Assembly (NCBI GenBank): GCA_963204845.1
Contig: CAUJIL010000090.1
Span: 1-19,606 of the forward strand
Source: Pseudomonadota bacterium
GTDB lineage: Bacteria > Pseudomonadota > Gammaproteobacteria > Pseudomonadales > UBA5518
Direction: 5' to 3'
DNA length: 19,606 bases
Below, piece by piece: positions 7,135 through 13,580 of this stretch. Under the pieces are notes generated by a model. The model saw only the letters and a program-made list of their open reading frames with translations. It was not told the origin of the DNA and ran no database searches. The translations under genes and the position numbers were made by a program. Every line of letters begins with the position of its first letter. The stretch's first letter is position 1.

Positions 7135-7169
7135 CGCGCCGTCCCCGTCGCCCGCACAGGTCCATCGCC

Positions 7170-7466
7170 GTGTCCGCATCGCGCAAGCCCCGCCATTTCG
7201 AGAAAGCGCTCGCCGAACTGGAGGCGCTGGTCGAACGGCTCGAGAACGGCGAACTCAGCCTCGAGGAATCGCTGAAGGCCTTCGAGGCCGGCGTGCGCCT
7301 GACCCAGGAGTGCCAGCAGGCGCTGACGCAGGCACGCCAGCGCGTGCAGTTGCTGACGGCGCAGGACGGATCGCTCAGCGCCGAAGTGCTGGCCGGCACC
7401 GACGACGAGGACGAGGAAGACAACGACGGGGAACCCGGCGAACCGCCGGAGGACGAGGATGACTGA
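7170..7466 (+). CDS. xseB: Exodeoxyribonuclease VII small subunit
   Basis: A 98-residue protein with the XseB pattern FEKALAELEALVERLENGELSLEESLKAFEAGVRL, a helical hairpin that binds XseA to form the ssDNA exonuclease. The C-terminal 25 residues are an unusually acidic tail (DDEDEEDNDGEP...EDEDD) beyond the common core. The GTG at 7170 was chosen over an in-frame upstream ATG at 7113. The predicted promoter start (about 7141) lies downstream of that ATG, and homology begins only a few residues after the GTG. The last 8 nt overlap ispA, in the conserved xseB-ispA-dxs order. Confidence 0.93.
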   Translation: MSASRKPRHFEKALAELEALVERLENGELSLEESLKAFEAGVRLTQECQQALTQARQRVQLLTAQDGSLSAEVLAGTDDEDEEDNDGEPGEPPEDEDD

Positions 7467-8367
7467 GCGGCCGGCGGACCCCGGTCCGCTGCGGGCCTAC
7501 CGCGCACGTGCGGAGGCGGCGCTCGAGGCGCTGTTCGCCGGTGACCTGGTGGGCGACGCCGACCCGCAGCTGCGCGCGGCGATGCGCTACAGCCTGCTCG
7601 CGGGTGGCAAGCGGCTGCGCCCGGCGCTGCTTTACGCGGCGGCCGAAGCCGTCGGCGGCAGCCGCGCCAGCGGCGCCGACACCGATCGCGCCGCCTGCGC
7701 GATCGAATGCGTCCACACCTATTCGCTGATCCACGACGATCTGCCGGCGATGGACGACGACGACCTGCGTCGCGGCGTGCCGACCTGCCATCGTGCCTTC
7801 GACGAGGCCACCGCGATCCTCGCCGGCGACGCGCTGCAGGCGCTGGCGTTCGAACTGCTGTGCTCGCTGGATTCGGTCGACGACGCGCTGGCGCTGGCGC
7901 TCGCCGGCACGCTGGCGCGCGCCAGCGGCGGCCGCGGCATGGTCGGCGGGCAGGCGATCGACGTCGCGCACGTCGGGCATCCGATCGACGCCGCAACCCT
8001 GCAGCGCATGCACGAGCTGAAAACCGGCGCGCTGATCGGCGCGGCGCTCGCCATGGGCGCACTGCTCGGCGGTGCCGGCCCCGGCACGCTGGCCGCAGTC
8101 GACGCGTACGCGCGCGCACTGGGCCTCGCATTCCAGGTCCAGGACGACGTGCTCGACGCCAGCGGCGACGTGAGCACGCTCGGCAAGATGCCGGGCGCCG
8201 ACGCCGCGCGCACCAAACCGACCTACGTCACGCTGCTCGGCGAACGCGGCGCGCGCGACTTCGCCGTCCGGCTTTGCACGCAGGCTGTGGCGGCGCTGGC
8301 TCCGCTCGGCGCGGCAGCGACACCGCTGGCCGACATCGCCCGCTTCGTGGTCGAGCGTGACCGCTAG
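7459..8367 (+). CDS. ispA: Farnesyl diphosphate synthase (polyprenyl synthetase family)
   Basis: This 302-residue protein condenses IPP with DMAPP and then GPP to give FPP, the precursor of ubiquinone side chains and undecaprenyl phosphate. Motifs seen are GGKRLRP (49-55), the first Asp-rich motif DDLPAMDDDD (93-102) with HTYSLIH just before it (the bacterial FPP synthase chain-length pattern), GQAIDV, and KTGALI. The second Asp-rich motif QDDVLD and LGKMPGAD are also present. Length is normal. The ATG overlaps the end of xseB by 8 nt (GATGACTGAG), implying translational coupling. dxs follows after 116 nt. Confidence 0.95.
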   Translation: MTERPADPGPLRAYRARAEAALEALFAGDLVGDADPQLRAAMRYSLLAGGKRLRPALLYAAAEAVGGSRASGADTDRAACAIECVHTYSLIHDDLPAMDDDDLRRGVPTCHRAFDEATAILAGDALQALAFELLCSLDSVDDALALALAGTLARASGGRGMVGGQAIDVAHVGHPIDAATLQRMHELKTGALIGAALAMGALLGGAGPGTLAAVDAYARALGLAFQVQDDVLDASGDVSTLGKMPGADAARTKPTYVTLLGERGARDFAVRLCTQAVAALAPLGAAATPLADIARFVVERDR

Positions 8368-8424
8368 ACCCGCCTCCAGGGTCATGGGCGAACCGCCGGT
8401 CTGGGGCGTTCCGGCCTGATCGGT

Positions 8425-8430
8425 TAGAAT
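8425..8430 (+). promoter_or_regulatory. Possible -10 element upstream of dxs
   Basis: TAGAAT at 8425-8430 is a good -10 match and would start transcription near 8437, giving dxs its own promoter as well as read-through from ispA. No clear -35 is visible at normal spacing. Confidence 0.35.
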
Positions 8431-8436
8431 GCCCGT

Positions 8437-8459
8437 CCGGCCCGGCGCGAGCGGGCCGG
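8437..8459 (+). promoter_or_regulatory. GC-rich hairpin in the dxs 5' leader
   Basis: CCGGCCCG (8437-8444) pairs perfectly with CGGGCCGG (8452-8459) across a 7-nt loop, 24 nt before the dxs ATG. No U run follows. It could stabilise the leader or affect translation; in such GC-rich DNA it may also be chance. Confidence 0.35.
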
Positions 8460-8483
8460 TTCACGCGCAGGAACGTCGTCGCC

Positions 8484-10415
8484 ATGAAGCTCTTCCAGGA
8501 CATCCCCGTGTCACGGCCGCACACGCCGTTGCTCGACCGCGTGGACTTCCCGCACGATCTGCGCGCGCTCGACGAGGCGGAGCTGCGCCAGCTGGCCAAC
8601 GAGTTGCGCGAGTACCTGCTGTATGCGGTGGGGCGCACGGGTGGCCACTTCGGCGCCGGCCTCGGCGTGGTGGAGCTCAGCGTCGCACTGCACTACGTGT
8701 TCGATACCCCGCGCGACCGCCTGGTCTGGGACGTGGGGCACCAGAGCTACCCGCACAAGATCCTCACCGGCCGACGGGAGGAAATGCTGACGATCCGCCA
8801 GGCCGGCGGTCTCGCGGCGTTCAACAACCGCGCCGAGAGCGAGTACGACTGCTTCGGCGTCGGGCACTCGAGCACCAGCATCAGCGCGGCGCTGGGAATG
8901 GCGCTGGCGGCGCGCGCCCTGGGCGAGAACCGCAAGGCGGTGGCGATCATCGGCGACGGCGCGATGACCGCCGGCATGGCCTTCGAGGCGCTGAACCACG
9001 CCGCGCACACCGGCGCCGACCTGCTCGTGATCCTGAACGACAACCAGATGTCGATCTCGCGCAACGAGGGCGGCCTGGCGTCGGCGTTCGCGCGCCTGTG
9101 GGCCAGCCCGCTCTACAACAACGTGCGCGAGGGCGGCAAACGCGTGCTGTCGCGGCTGCCCGGTCCCGCGCTCGCGATTGCGCGGCGCACCGAGGAACAC
9201 ATGAAGGGGATGGTCGCCCCCGGCACGCTGTTCGAGGAACTCGGATTCAATTACATCGGCCCGGTCGACGGCCACGACCTGCCGCTGCTGGTCGGCACGC
9301 TGCGCAACGTCAGCGAACTGAAGGGCGCCCAGCTGCTGCACGTGCTGACCGTCAAGGGGAAGGGTTTCGCGCCGGCCGAGCGCGATCCGGTTGGCTACCA
9401 CGCGATCGACAAGATCGATCCTTCGCCGCGCCTGGCCGGAACACGACCGCGTCCGGTGCGGCCCAAGTACCAGGAGATCTTCGGCGCCTGGCTGTGCGAG
9501 ATGGCCGAGCGCGACCGCCGCCTGGTCGGCATCACGCCCGCGATGTGCGAAGGTTCCGGCATGGCCGCCTTCGCGCAGCGTTTCCCCGAGCGCTTCCACG
9601 ACGTGGCGATCGCCGAGCAGCACGCGGTCACGCTGGCCGCCGGGCTCGCCTGCGAAACCATGAAGCCGGTGGTCGCGATCTATTCGACCTTCCTGCAGCG
9701 CGCCTACGACCAGCTGATCCACGACGTGGCGCTGCAGAACCTCGACGTGCTGTTCGCGATCGACCGTGCCGGACTGGTCGGCGAGGACGGCCCCACGCAC
9801 GCCGGCAGCTTCGACCTGAGCTACCTGCGCTGCGTCCCGAACATGCTCGTGATGGCACCTTCGGACGAGAACGAAACCCGGCTGCTGCTGTCGACGGGCT
9901 TCGTGCATCAGGGGCCGGCGGCGGTGCGTTACCCGCGCGGCCAGGGCCCCGGAGCGACGATCGAACCCGGGCTGGACACGGTGCCGATCGGCAAGGGCGT
10001 GCTGCGCCGGCGTGGCCGCGACGTGGCGCTGCTTGCCTTCGGGTCGATGGTCACGCCGGCACTCGCCGCCGGCGCCGCGCTCGACGCCAGCGTGGCCGAT
10101 ATGCGCTTCGTGAAGCCGCTGGACGAGGAACTGATCCTCGACCTCGCGGCCAGTCACGCGCTGCTGGTCACCGTCGAGGAGAACGTGGTCGCCGGCGGTG
10201 CGGGCAGCGCGGTCGGCGAGTTCCTCGCCGACCGTGGAATCACGCTGCCGGTGCTGATGCTCGGGCTGCCGGACCGTTTCCTCGAGCACGGCAAGCCGGC
10301 GACGATGCTGCAGTCCGTGGGACTGGATGCCGAAGGCATCGAGCGATCGGTGCGCGAGCGACTCGCCGCGCTGCATCCTGCGCTGCCGGGGACCGTAGCG
10401 CAGGCGTCGGCCTGA
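8484..10415 (+). CDS. dxs: 1-deoxy-D-xylulose-5-phosphate synthase
   Basis: This 643-residue TPP-dependent transketolase-family enzyme joins pyruvate and glyceraldehyde 3-phosphate to make DXP, the first step of the MEP pathway and a precursor of thiamine thiazole and pyridoxal. Visible motifs are GGHFGAGLGVVEL with His55, DVGHQSYPHKILTGR (His86), and the TPP/Mg motif GDGAMTAGMAFEALNHA...NDNQMSIS (157-191). The pyrimidine-domain Glu378 lies in EQHAVTLAAG, and RYPRGQGPG and VTVEENVVAGG lie in the C-terminal domains. All three transketolase domains are present. It is slightly longer than E. coli Dxs (620). An AGGAA lies about 10 nt before the ATG. Confidence 0.97.
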   Translation: MKLFQDIPVSRPHTPLLDRVDFPHDLRALDEAELRQLANELREYLLYAVGRTGGHFGAGLGVVELSVALHYVFDTPRDRLVWDVGHQSYPHKILTGRREEMLTIRQAGGLAAFNNRAESEYDCFGVGHSSTSISAALGMALAARALGENRKAVAIIGDGAMTAGMAFEALNHAAHTGADLLVILNDNQMSISRNEGGLASAFARLWASPLYNNVREGGKRVLSRLPGPALAIARRTEEHMKGMVAPGTLFEELGFNYIGPVDGHDLPLLVGTLRNVSELKGAQLLHVLTVKGKGFAPAERDPVGYHAIDKIDPSPRLAGTRPRPVRPKYQEIFGAWLCEMAERDRRLVGITPAMCEGSGMAAFAQRFPERFHDVAIAEQHAVTLAAGLACETMKPVVAIYSTFLQRAYDQLIHDVALQNLDVLFAIDRAGLVGEDGPTHAGSFDLSYLRCVPNMLVMAPSDENETRLLLSTGFVHQGPAAVRYPRGQGPGATIEPGLDTVPIGKGVLRRRGRDVALLAFGSMVTPALAAGAALDASVADMRFVKPLDEELILDLAASHALLVTVEENVVAGGAGSAVGEFLADRGITLPVLMLGLPDRFLEHGKPATMLQSVGLDAEGIERSVRERLAALHPALPGTVAQASA

Positions 10416-10427
10416 ACGCGGCCGCGA

Positions 10428-10472
10428 CTCAGCCGCCCGGGTCTTCCTGCATCCAGTCTCCGAGCTTGCCGG
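10428..10472. repeat. Left copy of a 45-bp direct repeat: orphan copy of the ribA 3' end
   Basis: 10428-10457 is identical over 30 bp to 12230-12259, and 10458-10472 continues with 3 mismatches in 15. The right copy is the last codons and stop of ribA. This copy, 12 nt after dxs, is an orphan fragment encoding on the minus strand a version of the RibA C-terminus with no gene body attached. It looks like an attachment-site or insertion scar. Confidence 0.85.
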
Positions 10473-10506
10473 GTCGACAAAACGGAACAGGCGTCGGTCG
10501 CACCAA

Positions 10507-11001
10507 TCAGGCCTGGCCGCTATTCAGACGCAGCATCAGGGTCATCGGGTGCTGTGGCGATTCCTGAAAGCCGTAGTACGTATAGAACTGCTTGGCCCGC
10601 TCGTGGAGCGCATGAACCAGCAATGCGCGAACTCCGGTGTTCTGCGATACGGAGATGGCGCGATTCACCGCATCTTGCAGCATGGCAGCCCCCAGCGTGA
10701 TCCCTTGCGACCGCCGATCCACCGCCAACCTGCCGAGCACCATGACGGGAACCGGGTCAGGCATATTGCGGCGAACCGAACTGGTTGCCACGTGATGAGC
10801 GACCGCACCAGCGGCCATGGCGTAGAAGCCACGCACCCGATTTTCTTCGTCAACGACCACAAAGGTTCGGCTGGCTCCGGTGACCTGGTTGTTCATCGCC
10901 CGGCGTTTCAGCCACTCATCCAGAGCAGGCTCGCCGCATTCGAAGTCGCCCAGCAGGTGCGCAGCAGCTAGGGGCTGCGGCGCGGATAGCTTCACGCTCA
11001 T
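10507..11001 (-). CDS. GNAT-family acetyltransferase toxin, TacT-like
   Basis: A 164-residue GNAT-fold protein of the size of TacT/AtaT-type toxins, which acetylate aminoacyl-tRNA and block translation. Features are FECGEPALDEWLKRRA (20-35), typical of the subfamily, VLGRLAVDRRSQGITLGAAML (88-108, acetyl-CoA site), and FYTYYGF (139-145), whose first Tyr matches the catalytic Tyr of TacT. The acetyl-CoA loop has Thr where Gly or Ser is more usual (QGITLG). The start at 11001 was chosen over an ATG 18 nt upstream because it forms an ATGA overlap with the antitoxin stop. Its partner precedes it in the same operon. Lower G+C than flanking genes suggests transfer. The tRNA substrate cannot be told. 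Confidence 0.9.
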   Translation of the reverse strand: MSVKLSAPQPLAAAHLLGDFECGEPALDEWLKRRAMNNQVTGASRTFVVVDEENRVRGFYAMAAGAVAHHVATSSVRRNMPDPVPVMVLGRLAVDRRSQGITLGAAMLQDAVNRAISVSQNTGVRALLVHALHERAKQFYTYYGFQESPQHPMTLMLRLNSGQA

Positions 11002-11270
11002 GCTGGATTGCTTTCCCACGGCGCTTTGGCGGCCATCAGACGCTCGAGACCCTCATTGGCCCGTGGCGGCGCGTCGAGCATAGCGGTGAACTGCTGGAAT
11101 TTTTCCGCATCCAGCCCGAAGAACACCTGGTCGAGCAGCACGGATTGTGCGCGCTCGCAGGCAGCTTCGAGCATGAAGTCCGAACGGTTTTTGCCCAGCA
11201 GGCTGGCAGCGTGATCGATGAGATCCCGTTGCTCCGGCAAGGCGCGTAAATTGATGGCAGCGGCACGCAT
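10998..11270 (-). CDS. DUF1778 ribbon-helix-helix antitoxin, TacA-like
   Basis: A 90-residue protein. The N-terminal INLRALPEQRDLIDHAASLLGKNRSDFMLEA is the DUF1778 ribbon-helix-helix DNA-binding domain, and the C-terminal half (FFGLDAEKFQQFTAMLDAPP) is the usual toxin-neutralising tail. Members dimerise, wrap the GNAT toxin and repress their own operon. The start at 11270 has a strong GAGGAGG 5 nt upstream and begins the conserved domain; an in-frame start 39 nt earlier lies within the operator region and was rejected. The stop overlaps the toxin ATG by 4 nt. Confidence 0.92.
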   Translation of the reverse strand: MRAAAINLRALPEQRDLIDHAASLLGKNRSDFMLEAACERAQSVLLDQVFFGLDAEKFQQFTAMLDAPPRANEGLERLMAAKAPWESNPA

Positions 11271-11283
11271 GGCGGCCTCCTCA

Positions 11284-11304
11284 TGTATATGCAACACGTA
11301 TACA
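11284..11304 (-). promoter_or_regulatory. Probable antitoxin operator (inverted repeat)
   Basis: TGTATA at 11284-11289 and TATACA at 11299-11304 form a perfect 6-bp inverted repeat with 9 nt between arms, starting 14 nt upstream of the antitoxin ATG and just downstream of the predicted -10. The location is where DUF1778 antitoxins are expected to bind for autorepression. Confidence 0.6.
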
Positions 11305-11305
11305 A

Positions 11306-11334
11306 ACACTAGGGGCGCGTGTAGCTGTTGTCAA
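11306..11334 (-). promoter_or_regulatory. Promoter of the toxin-antitoxin operon
   Basis: On the minus strand a perfect -35 TTGACA (11334-11329) is followed after 17 nt by TAGTGT (11311-11306) as a weak -10. The predicted start falls inside the inverted-repeat operator. Confidence 0.5.
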
Positions 11335-11644
11335 TACACCGCCTGATCTACCGGCCCAAAGGAGTTCACGGGGTTCGCTGAGGCGCTACATCAACATGGA
11401 TCTGCTCCGAGAGCAGAAGAAGGAGGACGTGCGCAAGGCTGCATGATCAGAGGCCCCTTCCTGATCACCAAACTTGCACAACGTGAAGTACGCAACCGGG
11501 CCGGCCGAATCGCCTTGCGTCTTGCCGCGTATGCTTTTTGCCGTGTCGCATCATGCGCGCCGCCGCAGCGCGATACTGGACAATCGTTTCTCCGAGGGAC
11601 GCGGGTGCTATGCTCCTCGCACACCCTGAACCGAGGAGCGGACC
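11335..11644. other. Intergenic 310 nt with a possible gene-tail remnant
   Basis: No complete gene is seen. On the plus strand a frame ending at 11446 reads SLRRYINMDLLREQKK followed by EDVRKAA and a stop, a charged helical tail that looks like the end of a lost gene. I cannot assign a family; a mobility-gene tail would fit the setting but shows no motif. The rest (11447-11630) shows nothing recognisable apart from a TATGCT -10-like sequence at 11609-11614 before the RTX remnant. Confidence 0.3.
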
Positions 11645-12229
11645 ATGGCCATCGTGAAGACCAACGTGCTGGCCGGCGACGACGCGGGCAACGGCGTGGA
11701 CGACAGCTTCGTGCTCGAGCTGCTGTGGGGCGCCACGCCGGCGCTGAGCGTCGACGGGCACACGCTCACCTATCCTTTTCCCGACGGTGACGTGAAGTTC
11801 GAATCCACGGCGGGCTTCACCGCGCCGTAGATCGGCACGATCACCGCGATACGCGGCCCCGACATCACCGTCACGGGTCTTCAGGTGGACGGATCGCGGA
11901 TCCTGACGGCGCTGCGCGATGCCGATGCCGACGCGATCAACGCACTGCTCTGGGGCCGGGCCGACACCATGACAGGCAGCGCGGGCATCGACGCGGATCC
12001 GGCAACGGACGGGAACCAGGCATTCACCTACATCGGCGGAGAGTCCTTCGCGGCCGACGCGCCTGGCACGTTGCGCGTGGCCCCGGGCGTGGCCCCGGGC
12101 GTCGCCCCGAACACCGTCCTGGTGCAACTCAACACGGTCGCCGATGCGCAGTTCGAGCACCTGTTCGTGGTCGCGGCGCCCCAGGGGATCAGCGAGGCGA
12201 TGTTCGTGCTGCAGGGCACGGGCAGACTC
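11645..12229 (+). pseudogene. Decayed RTX/hemolysin-type calcium-binding protein gene
   Basis: One reading frame runs from the ATG at 11645 (GAGGAG 7 nt upstream) through an in-frame TAG at 11828-11830 to the ribA repeat. Before the stop, the 61 residues beginning MAIVKTNVLAGDD include LTYPFPDGDVKFESTAGF. After it come ITVTGLQVDGSRILTAL, then GRADTMTGSAGIDAD, FTYIGGESF, LVQLNTVADAQFE and ISEAMFVLQG. These resemble the N-terminal, nonapeptide and C-terminal blocks of RTX-type secreted proteins, but the glycine-rich calcium repeats are reduced to one degenerate unit and the natural stop is missing. The frame then runs on antisense to ribA. A functional short protein or stop-codon read-through cannot be excluded but seems less likely. 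Confidence 0.6.
12077..12110 (+). repeat. 12-bp tandem repeat inside the RTX remnant
   Basis: GTGGCCCCGGGC occurs twice exactly (12077-12088, 12089-12100) and a third time partially, encoding VAPGVAPGVAPN. This is a small slippage-type expansion not expected in the RTX fold. Confidence 0.8.
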
Positions 12230-12274
12230 CTCAGCCGCCCGGGTCTTCCTGCATCCAGTGGCCCAGCTTGCCGG
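12230..12274. repeat. Right copy of the 45-bp direct repeat (3' end of intact ribA)
   Basis: This copy contains the last codons (encoding GKLGHWMQEDPGG) and TGA of ribA. It matches 10428-10472 at 42 of 45 positions, with the first 30 identical, and marks the right edge of the inserted segment. Confidence 0.85.
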
Positions 12275-12833
12275 CCTTGGTCTCGAGATAGCGCGCGTTG
12301 TGCGGATTCTGGCCGGTGCGGATCGCGATGCGCTCGACGACCTTCACGCCCATGTCCTCGATCGCGGCCACCTTGCGCGGATTGTTCGTCATCAGACGCA
12401 GCGCACCGACCCGCAGGTGCCGCAGCATCGGGCGGCAGATGCTGTAATCGCGCAGGTCGGCGCCGAAACCGAGCTTCTCGTTGGCCTCGACGGTGTCGGC
12501 GCCCTGGTCCTGCAGGTGATAGGCGCGGATCTTGTTCAGCAATCCGATGCCCCGGCCTTCCTGGCGCAGGTAAAGCAGCGCGCCGCGACCCTCGCGTGCG
12601 ATGCGCTCGAGCGCAGTGCGCAGCTGCGCCCCACAGTCGCAGCGCATGCTGAACAGCGCGTCACCGGTCAGGCATTCGGAATGGATGCGCGCGAGCACGG
12701 GTTCACCGTCGGCGACGTCACCCATCGTCAGGACCACGTGCTCCTTCTCGTTCTCGATGTCCTCGAAGCCGTGCATGTCGAACACGCCCCAGGGCGTGGG
12801 CAGGCGCGACGAGGCGATGTAGCGGATGGACAC
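12231..12833 (-). CDS. ribA: GTP cyclohydrolase II
   Basis: This 200-residue stand-alone RibA opens GTP to give 2,5-diamino-6-ribosylamino-pyrimidinone phosphate, formate and pyrophosphate, the committed step of riboflavin synthesis. Zinc ligands Cys54, Cys65 and Cys67 (HSECLTGDALFSMRCDCG) and the catalytic YLRQEGRGIGL (88-98) are intact, as are GFGADLRDY and MTNNPRK. Length is close to E. coli RibA (196). The start is GTG with GGAG about 9 nt upstream. The gene has its own -10 and is separated from the upstream protease gene. It is needed because the RibA-like tail of the RibB protein here lacks the zinc cysteines. Its last codons form the right repeat of the inserted segment. Confidence 0.97.
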   Translation of the reverse strand: MSIRYIASSRLPTPWGVFDMHGFEDIENEKEHVVLTMGDVADGEPVLARIHSECLTGDALFSMRCDCGAQLRTALERIAREGRGALLYLRQEGRGIGLLNKIRAYHLQDQGADTVEANEKLGFGADLRDYSICRPMLRHLRVGALRLMTNNPRKVAAIEDMGVKVVERIAIRTGQNPHNARYLETKAGKLGHWMQEDPGG

Positions 12834-12866
12834 TGCACGCGGCTCCGGCCGACTGGAAGGGGGGCG

Positions 12867-12872
12867 ATTCTA
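12867..12872 (-). promoter_or_regulatory. Extended -10 promoter of ribA
   Basis: TGCTAGAAT (minus strand, TAGAAT at 12872-12867) is an extended -10 giving a start near 12860, 27 nt before the GTG. TTGGCC at 12897-12892 is a poor -35 at 19 nt spacing. No RFN element (FMN riboswitch) is seen. Confidence 0.5.
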
Positions 12873-12904
12873 GCAGTCAAACGCCGGGGCCGGCCAACGA
12901 CAGC

Positions 12905-13573
12905 TCATTTTTCGCCCAGATAGAGCACGCCATCCGCCTCGCGCATCGTCACGCGGCCCAGCCACGACATGCCGAGCAGCACGTCCACCGGAAAATCGCC
13001 CTCGACCACCGCCGCCGCCACGTGGCGCACCACGATGCCCGAGACCTCGACGCGTTCCAGCGTGACGGACCACGCAGGCACCACGCCGCCGGCGGTCTGC
13101 ACCGCACCGCGGTCCCCGTGCAGCCGGTAGTCGATGCCGAGCCGGCGCGCCTCGCGCGCGTTCAGCGCGATCACGCTGGCGCCGGTGTCGACCAGCAGCC
13201 GCACCTGGCGACCGTTGATGGTTCCGGGAACCGCGTACTCGTTGCGCGCGCCACGGGCGATCGCGACCTCGCGCCGCTCGCGCGTGGCGAATCCCCCGGT
13301 ACCAGCGCGCCCGGGCGTCAGCACGAGGCGGCGCCCATCGAACTCGACGATCGCCTCACGTGCGTTCGCGGCGAGCAGCCGGACGCCTTCGGGCGAGGTT
13401 TCGCCGACGCGCAGCACGCGCTGCGTACCGTCGATGGCGAGCAGGGCGCGCCCCTCGAACAGCGCGGCGGCGACCACCTGCGGCTGCGCGCTCGCCGTGG
13501 CCGCACCGAGCGTGAGCAACACCGCGAGCGTGCATGCCGCCGCCGTCCGACCATGCGCGAGCCAACATTTCAT
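12905..13573 (-). CDS. Retropepsin-like aspartic protease, exported
   Basis: A 222-residue protein with an N-terminal signal peptide (CWLAHGRTAAACTLAVLLTLGAATASAQ) and a C-terminal retroviral-type aspartic protease domain. The catalytic motif LLVDTGASVIALNAREARRLGI and the family's closing DVLLGMSWLGRV are clear. Bacterial members of this clan form homodimers with one Asp per subunit; substrates are mostly unknown. The N-terminal 80 or so residues (GTQRVLRVGETSPEGVRLL, then RREVAIARG) make a small domain of unknown role. The ATG at 13573 has GAGG 6 nt upstream. An in-frame ATG at 13588 would overlap thiL by 8 nt. The gene sits where pgpA often follows thiL. Confidence 0.88.
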   Translation of the reverse strand: MKCWLAHGRTAAACTLAVLLTLGAATASAQPQVVAAALFEGRALLAIDGTQRVLRVGETSPEGVRLLAANAREAIVEFDGRRLVLTPGRAGTGGFATRERREVAIARGARNEYAVPGTINGRQVRLLVDTGASVIALNAREARRLGIDYRLHGDRGAVQTAGGVVPAWSVTLERVEVSGIVVRHVAAAVVEGDFPVDVLLGMSWLGRVTMREADGVLYLGEK

Positions 13574-13580
13574 GAAGGCC

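Larger units (their letters stand above)
10428..12229. mobile_element. Putative 1.8-kb insertion at the ribA 3' end (toxin-antitoxin plus RTX remnant)
   Basis: The segment between the two 45-bp copies of the ribA 3' end carries accessory genes only: a TacAT-type toxin-antitoxin pair and a broken RTX-like gene. The toxin-antitoxin part is visibly lower in G+C than its neighbours. The regenerated gene end at the right and the orphan copy at the left are the pattern left by site-specific integration into a gene 3' end. No recombinase or transposase is visible inside, so it is either a remnant, a passenger element, or a product of unequal recombination. Confidence 0.5.

Noticed and set aside
8511..10376. 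621-codon minus-strand frame opposite dxs
   Set aside because: It is an exact shadow of dxs with no recognisable motif, while dxs is complete on the plus strand.
11391..11624. 77-codon minus-strand frame in the island gap
   Set aside because: No Shine-Dalgarno, no domain, Cys/Arg-rich shadow-like composition.
11885..12652. Plus-strand 255-codon frame continuing from the RTX remnant across ribA
   Set aside because: The part beyond 12229 is antisense to ribA and becomes Arg/Ser-rich; only the portion up to the repeat shows RTX-like sequence.
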